From Carya illinoinensis (taxonomy: Eukaryota > Streptophyta > Magnoliopsida > Fagales > Juglandaceae), in contig NC_056762.1 in assembly GCF_018687715.1 (NCBI RefSeq), positions 14,180,364 to 14,244,363 on the forward strand: 64,000 nt of DNA. The letters are read 5' to 3'. Below are positions 58,578 to 64,000 of this stretch, one piece after another. The number at the start of each line of letters is the position of its first letter. Position 1 is the first letter of the stretch. A program made the translations under genes and the position numbers. A model generated the notes under the pieces. It did not search any database. It had not been told where the DNA came from and was given only the letters and a program-made list of their open reading frames with translations.

Positions 58578-60328
58578 AACAACAACTAGACAGCAAGAGG
58601 GGCAGGTTACAACAGCTCCAAGCAGATAATACTGGAACCAGCAATGAAACAATCAAAGAAATTCAAAGAGAAGTTAATGACATTTTGGAGGAGGAAGAAA
58701 TCAAATGGAAGCAGAGGGCAAAACAGCTATGGCTCAAGAATGGTGATAGAAACTCAAGATTTTTTCACAAATGTGCATCACAGAGAAAGCAAACAAACAC
58801 TATCAGAAGAATTTCCGATGAGAGGGGCAATATGGTCAGCAGTAAGGAAGGAATCAATAGCCTTTTCCAAGAGTACTTCCAGGACATTTTCAGTACATCC
58901 AACCCAAGTTGTATAGCGAAAGCAATTGACAACTTACAGCCCATCATTACAGAGGAAATGAATGGTACTCTTAGGAAAGCATTCACTGTAGAGGAGATCA
59001 AAGATGTAGTTTTTGATATAAATCCTTTAAGCTCACCAGGCCCTGATGGCTTCTCATCTGGGTTTTATCAAGACAACTGGGGAGTAGTGGGGCAAGACAT
59101 AGTCACTGCAGTGCAGAAATTGTTAATTAACAGAACAGGGTTCAGGTCTATTAATGACACTTTCATTGTTTTGATCCCCAAGAAGAAGAACCCCATCCAT
59201 GTAACTGAATATCGCCCAATCAGCCTATGCAATGTAATCTACAAAGTAGTCTCAAAAGTACTTGCAAATAGACTGAAACAGCTACTACCAGACATCATTA
59301 GTCCAGCTCAAAGTGCCTTTGTACCCGGTAGATTGATCTCAGACAACATCACAGTGGCTTATGAAGCCATGCACTCCATGAAACATAGGATCAGGGGGAA
59401 AAAGGAAGGCTACATGGCACTAAAACTGGACATGAGCAAGGCTTATGACAGGATCGAATGGGCTTTTCTAGAAGCAGTCCTTGTGAAAATTGGCTTTGAG
59501 AAGGAGTGGATCATGCTCATCATGCAGTGTGTGACCACTGTCCAATACTCCATCTTGATAAATGGGAGCCCTCAAAAGGTTTTTAACCCATCTAGAGGCT
59601 TAAGACAAGGGGATCCTGTCTCTCCTTATCTATTCCTCATATGCACTGAAGTACTGGGAAACATCCTTGACAAAGCTGAGGGGAAGGGACTTATTACAGG
59701 TTTCCCTTTTGCAAAAGGGTCATTACTAATCAACCATCTCTTTTTTGCAGATGATAGTCTATTGTTTTGTAAACCAAATGTGCTCGAGTGCTGCAGACTT
59801 TTAAGACTCCTCAAGCTGTATGAGACAGCCTCAGGACAAAGACTAAATCTGGACAAAACCACACTGTTTTTCAGCAACAACACACCAGAAGACATTAAAG
59901 AATCAATACTCCACTCAGTTGGTCTAAGGGAAGCAAGAAGCTACGAGAAGTACTTGGGGTTACCATCTTATGTGGGCAAGCACAAAAAGGCAGCCTTTCG
60001 ACCAATCCTAGAAAGTATAAGATCAAGGATGCAAAACTGGACAATTAAATTTCTGTCACAAGCTGGAAAAGAGGTGCTACTAAAGGCAATTGTTCAAGCA
60101 ATTCCCACCTACTGCATGAGCATTTTCAAGCTCCCAAAAACTATCTTGAATGACATTAACAGGCTAATGCAACAATTCTGGTGGGGTACTAGAGGAGAAA
60201 AAGCAAAAACCCATTGGTTACCTTGGAAACAATTGGGAAAGTCAAAGAAGGAAGGGGGCCTTGGCTATAGAGATTTTGAACTTTTTAATGTAGCCTTATT
60301 GGCTAAACAGGGATGGAGGATTTTGTAG
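58529..60328 (+). pseudogene. LINE ORF2, reverse transcriptase
   Basis: An open frame of 599 codons covers the complete RT: NPLSSPGPDGFSSGFYQDNW, YRPISLCNVIYKVVSKVLAN, SAFVPGRLISDN, LKLDMSKAYDRIEWAFLEAV, RGLRQGDPVSPYLFLICTEV and catalytic FADDSLLF. KYLGLPSYVGKHKKAAF and FLSQAGKEVLLKA follow. It ends at TAG (60326-60328) in the phrase GWRIL, beyond the RT core. The RT domain itself therefore seems uninterrupted. Confidence 0.92.
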
Positions 60329-61771
60329 CAGCCCAATAGCCTTGCAGCTCGAGTACTAAAAGCCAAGTACTTTCACAAATCCAACTTTATGCAAGGGAAG
60401 TTAGGGAGCAACCCCTCATACTTGTAGAGGAGTTTTCTGGCAGCTAGACCCATCCTTATGGAAGGTCTTTTTTGGAACATTGGCAATGGAGAAAAAGTGA
60501 AGATATGACATGACAAATGGATCCCAAAACCTAGCTCCTTTAAAGTACAATCAACTTGTAGGGGAATGGGGGAAAGTGCTCTGGTGAGTGAACTCATTGA
60601 CAAGCAAAGCTGTTCATGGAAGACTGGTTTAATTCATGAGATGTTTGAGATTGAGGAGGCCAACATGATCTGCAGAATTCCACTTAGTATTACCAATGCT
60701 TCGGACAAATTAGTGTGGAGGGGCTCTAAGGATGGCCTTTTTTCAGTCAAGAGTGCATATTACCTCCTGAATGAAGTCGATGGTAGGGAACTGGGACAAA
60801 CTTCTAGAAGCATGCAGGAACAGTCCATATGGTCAAAAATATGGAAGCTAAAAGTCCCAAATGCCACTAAAATGCTGCTGTGGAGGGCCAGCCTCGAGTC
60901 TCTTCCAACAAAGAGGAACCTATTCAAAAGGAAAATTATAGATTCACCTCTATGTCCTGTGTGCCTCAGTGAGGAAGAAACTGTAACTCATGCACTCTGG
61001 TCCTGCAAATCAGCACAAGATGTGTGGGGTGTGGGGCCTAGAAGACTACAGAAACTTCAAACTCTAGAGCCCCCTTTCTCTGAAGTTGTGTCACTAGTTT
61101 TTGAGGCCATGGATGAGGAAACCACCTATGAGTTTGCAGCTATTGCTTGCCAAGTCTGGAAAAGAAGGAACCACCTGATCTTTGAGGATAGTTTTGCCAC
61201 CCCAGAATCAGTGGTTAAGTGGGCAAGGCAGTCAGTAACTGATTTTCAAGAAGCCAACCGGGTCAGACATGGAGGTTCCCTTAGAACCAATCAACCTGCA
61301 GCTCAGTGGTCTGCCCCACCACTCCACACATACAAAGCCAATTGGGACACGGCAGTGGACAGGATAAATTGCAAGATTGGTATAGGGGTAGTGATCAGAG
61401 ATTCACAGGGAAGGATCTATGCAAGCCTAAAGTCTCCTAAAGACTCTTTTCCTGATGCTCATTTGGCTTAATCCTTAGCAGCACTAAGAGCAGTCACATT
61501 CTGTAAGAGGCTCGGTTTGGTAAGAGTAATACTGGAAGGGGATGCACAACAGGTGGTGAAAGCAATTCAAGACTGTAATGACACTGGGAACAGCGCAGGA
61601 GTAGTTATTAGAAACATCAAGCAGTTACTGACTAAGCAGCAAAGCTGGTCTTTTAACTTTACCCCTAGAACCTGTAATTTTGCAGCTCATAATCTAGCTA
61701 AGGATGCTTTAAAACTCTCTGAGGAGAGCATTTGTATGGAGAATTATCCTTCATGTACTCATCCTTCGTGA
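60329..61771 (+). pseudogene. LINE ORF2, zinc segment and RNase H
   Basis: Stops at about 60427 and 60508 precede an open stretch (60566-61471) with VWRGSKDGLFSVKSAYYLL, IWKLKVPNATKMLLWRASLE, the zinc motif CPVCLSEEETVTHALWSC, and the RNase H start YKANWDTAVDRINCKIGIGV. After one stop at 61471 it resumes (61517-61771) with LEGDAQQVVKAIQ and FNFTPRTCNFAAHNLAKDAL. Plant L1 elements of this lineage carry an acquired RNase H, which this copy shows clearly. Confidence 0.88.
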
Positions 61772-61994
61772 TCATTAATGAAACCAGATGGTTTTCTTCC
61801 AAAAAAAAAAAAAAAATACACTAGTAATTTTGGGCCCATGAGTCTAATTACAATTCCTGGGCGACCTCAATAAACTAATAGCTTGTGGGCTTGTCTAATA
61901 GGACCATTTAAACTCAATTTAGACCCAATACAATTATCCATCATTAATTCCTAATAATGCTGTGTCGCGATGTTAATTCACTCGTATATTTTAT

Positions 61995-62260
61995 CATGAC
62001 GATTATGTGACGATGGTTTAAAACTTTGTAATTAATGCACTTGGTATGTTAAGGACGGCCAACATCAATATCTTTTCCTCATTTCCTTTTAGAGCCATTT
62101 CCTGTTGAATTCACCAACAATTCTACATTATCTCCCATTATTACGATTATACGAAAACTTTTTAATTATTTTGTAATTAATACGGTTGGTATGTTAAGGC
62201 CGGCCGACCTCAATGTTTATCCCTATTTCCTAATAAATATAGCAATAATTCTACATTAAT
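61995..62260 (+). repeat. Tandemly duplicated segment upstream of neprosin-like gene
   Basis: Two units about 145 bp apart share 'ttgtaattaat', 'ttggtatgttaagg(a/c)cggcc', 'catcaat/ctcaat' and end in 'aattctacatta' (62119-62130 and 62247-62258). The second unit lies directly before the TATA box. Some divergence shows the duplication is not recent. Confidence 0.78.
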
Positions 62261-62270
62261 TATACACTTC

Positions 62271-62278
62271 TATATAAG
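62271..62278 (+). promoter_or_regulatory. TATA box of neprosin-like gene
   Basis: TATATAAG lies 45 bases before the ATG at 62316, leaving room for only a short leader. Confidence 0.6.
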
Positions 62279-62315
62279 TCTTCTAAACCAAACTATTGCA
62301 TATCTATCATCAGAC

Positions 62316-64000
62316 ATGACTTCAAGGGTGGACGTCCTGTTAGTCTTGTTCGTATGGTTTCTCCTGCTTAACCATAATCAGGTTGATGCAAATTGGGGAT
62401 TATCGAGAAAGGAAGAGTTCAGATTCAAGGAACAACTTACAAGTCTTAGTACGTCTGCAATTAGAAGCATCCACGTGAGATTTCTAAAAAACTTTTCTTT
62501 TTAATTACAAACATTTCCTTTTCAAGTCAAGGGTGTTATCTCACCTGTAGTTCAATTTTATCATTTAACATTGGCCGACTTTGTGGTGTAAATTGTTCTG
62601 AATTCATATTGATAGGAAGATGGAGACGTATACGACTGTATTGATTTCTACAAACAGCTTGATTTTAATCACCCTTTTTTGGAAGAATGCTTCATTTCAG
62701 GTTTGGATATATTTGCACTATGTTTTCCCCAACTCTTGCTGTTGATCTTATTCTGACTTGTTAAAACCATAATCCAGATGAAAAGTAAATTATTTATGGA
62801 AGGATTGCGAAGTAAAACGGATTTGCCATTGAATATTGGGCTAAAAGATGAAGGTTGTCCTTATGGAACAGTTCCAATTAGGCAAATAGATAAAGATGAA
62901 ATAAACTCAAATATATATAGGTCAGATTTAGAGGAAGAACCCGGACATCATGTAAGTAATAATTTTCTATTCGTTGGTTTATCTTGGCGCTGGCAATTCA
63001 AAGGAGATAAGGGTTTTGTTATCACCTACAGTATGCAATACTTCAAACAAAACCATATCTGAATAGGAAGATGGATGGAATCGAATCATACTTTGGTGCA
63101 TTCAACCCCAAAGGTATTGAGGGCTCCCAATATAGCTCATTTCGCATGACACTTTCGAATGGTGATGATAGCTTGAAAATGGGATTGATGGTAAGTCTTC
63201 TGATTTTAAATTTTTTGTCGTTGGCTGTTAACCTTTCTCAACTTCACAACAAATCTTAAGATCCAGCGTGAATGTATTTTAGGTGAATCCATCATTATTC
63301 AAAGATAACAAGACTCGATTGTTTACTCATATCGTGGTGAGTATTAGTAAGCCATGTTCAATGCTTATTTCTTTTCTCTTCGTAACAAAGTAAAATATTT
63401 CATTTTCATTTAGCTTATTCAATGACTTTAAACTCTATTACTTGAATGGAAGAACGCAATGTTTCAATCAACAATGTCCAGGATACATACAACTCAGTTC
63501 TCAAATACCTCTAGGTTGGCCCCTCGAAAAAATTTCAGTTGTAGGAGAACCTCAATATGCTCTAAAATTGAGGATCAGCAAGGTAAATGCCATTAATATA
63601 CACACCATGTCCACCAGCTTACTGACTTAATCCATAGAAGAAGATAAATAACTTAAGTATAGATGTGTTCATATATAATTTGCATAGACTGACATTGTTA
63701 TATATTGCACTTGTTACCATCGCAAGGATTATATGAGCACAGGACCAAATTCAAGAGAATCTGTGTGGCTATTACAATCGTATGATGATCTGCCTAAGGT
63801 CGGTCTGTGGCCAACAAAAGCATTTGGAAGATTTAATGACTTCGGTAACCAAGCCGATTGGGGGGGAGAAGTGTATAGTCCTTTGGACCAACCAAGTCCA
63901 CCTATGGGTACTGGCATTCATCCCCATGGGGACACAAGTTATGCAGCACATAGTCATCTTATTGCAATTTCATATGAGAATTCACAATCTAAATTTGTGA
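62316..64000 (+). CDS. Neprosin-like protein gene, runs off window
   Basis: Neprosins are secreted plant glutamic-type peptidases. Exon 1 (62316-62474) encodes a signal peptide (about residues 1-26, VLLVLFVWFLLL) and the start of the activation peptide. Exon 2 (62616-62700) reads EDGDVYDCIDFYKQLDFNHP. Exon 3 (62778-62951) contains GLKDEGCPYGTVPIRQID. Exon 4 (63032-63190) reads YAILQTKPYLNRKMDGIESY and FRMTLSNGDDSLKMGLM. Exon 5 (63283-63336) reads VNPSLFKDNKTRLFTHIV. Exon 6 (about 63414-63582) has TQCFNQQCPGYIQLSSQIPL, and exon 7 (from 63727) has GLWPTKAFGRFNDFGNQADW, GGEVYSP and PPMGTGIHPHGD. All have GT-AG borders, but the frame does not join cleanly between exons 2-3 (one extra base) and 5-6. 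It may be a recent pseudogene or need other splice sites. Confidence 0.8.

Larger units (their letters stand above)
57623..61816 (+). mobile_element. L1-type LINE, nearly complete ORF2
   Basis: The 4.2-kb copy starts in the last codons of ORF1 (the region matching AEAAKQPCQTP before 57674) and carries the whole ORF2: endonuclease, RT, zinc segment, RNase H. It ends in a 16-A tail at 61801-61816. Two frameshifts and about four stop codons interrupt ORF2; each stop is one base from a sense codon of the expected residue (for example W to stop near 60427 and 60508). It is the younger relative of the LINE at 8.5-13.2 kb. No convincing target duplication was found. Confidence 0.92.

Overview
This window looks like nuclear DNA of a flowering plant, most likely a eudicot. 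Intergenic sequence is AT-rich and the gene pieces have plant-type introns. Most of the window is transposable elements typical of plant genomes: Ty1/copia, Ty3/gypsy, L1-type LINEs and CACTA. The recognisable host genes are plant families: neprosin-like, FAR1-related, GRF zinc finger, UGT88-type glycosyltransferase and a phosphopantetheinyl transferase exon. I cannot name the species. No rRNA, tRNA, CRISPR array or bacterial-type operon was seen.

Layout. 0.7-4.05 kb: decayed CACTA transposase gene (minus strand). 4.05-8.48 kb: AT-rich intergenic DNA with small duplications. 8.49-13.16 kb: decayed L1-type LINE (plus) bounded by a 15-bp target-site duplication. 15.77-16.72 kb: CACTA-type terminus built of five ~150-bp tandem units full of short palindromes, abutting a copia gag remnant (16.73-17.46 kb, minus). 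18.25-21.02 kb: a possible promoter with paired ACGT-core boxes, a tiny LINE-tail insertion with a 17-bp duplication, and a two-exon GRF zinc-finger gene with a frameshifted tail. 21.37-23.88 kb: an alanine-rich pseudogene, a CA/GCAG-rich repeat block and an LTR-like stretch. 24.6-28.9 kb: FAR1-related gene (minus), broken by stops and notable for a tandem array of 90-nt exons; one of these is split by an LTR-like insertion.

29.4-37.65 kb: two nested copia elements of one lineage. An almost intact, very young element (29950-35022, minus; near-identical LTRs, perfect 5-bp target duplication, one stop codon in a ~1,300-codon gag-pol) sits inside the integrase region of an older, internally deleted relative (29399-37653, plus). 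37.7-43.2 kb: mostly noncoding, with a UGT88 N-terminal stub and one phosphopantetheinyl transferase exon. 43.2-48.3 kb: third copia element (minus), both LTRs present, coding region decayed. 49.6-50.6 kb: gypsy RNase H remnant. 51.4-54.74 kb: 5' part of a second gypsy element (2.1-kb LTR, primer-binding site, gag), whose LTR edge cuts the zinc-binding tail of a LINE (54.75-57.1 kb, minus). 57.4-57.56 kb: an exon-sized relic of a neprosin gene. 57.6-61.8 kb: a fairly young LINE (plus). 62.3-64.0 kb: a neprosin-like gene running off the window, preceded by a duplicated promoter segment.

The genes do not form a pathway. The window records repeated insertion, nesting and decay around a few host genes. 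The observations I rate highest are the mini-exon array in the FAR1-related gene, the same-lineage copia-in-copia nest, the palindromic CACTA terminus, and the neprosin locus with its relic copy and duplicated upstream region.
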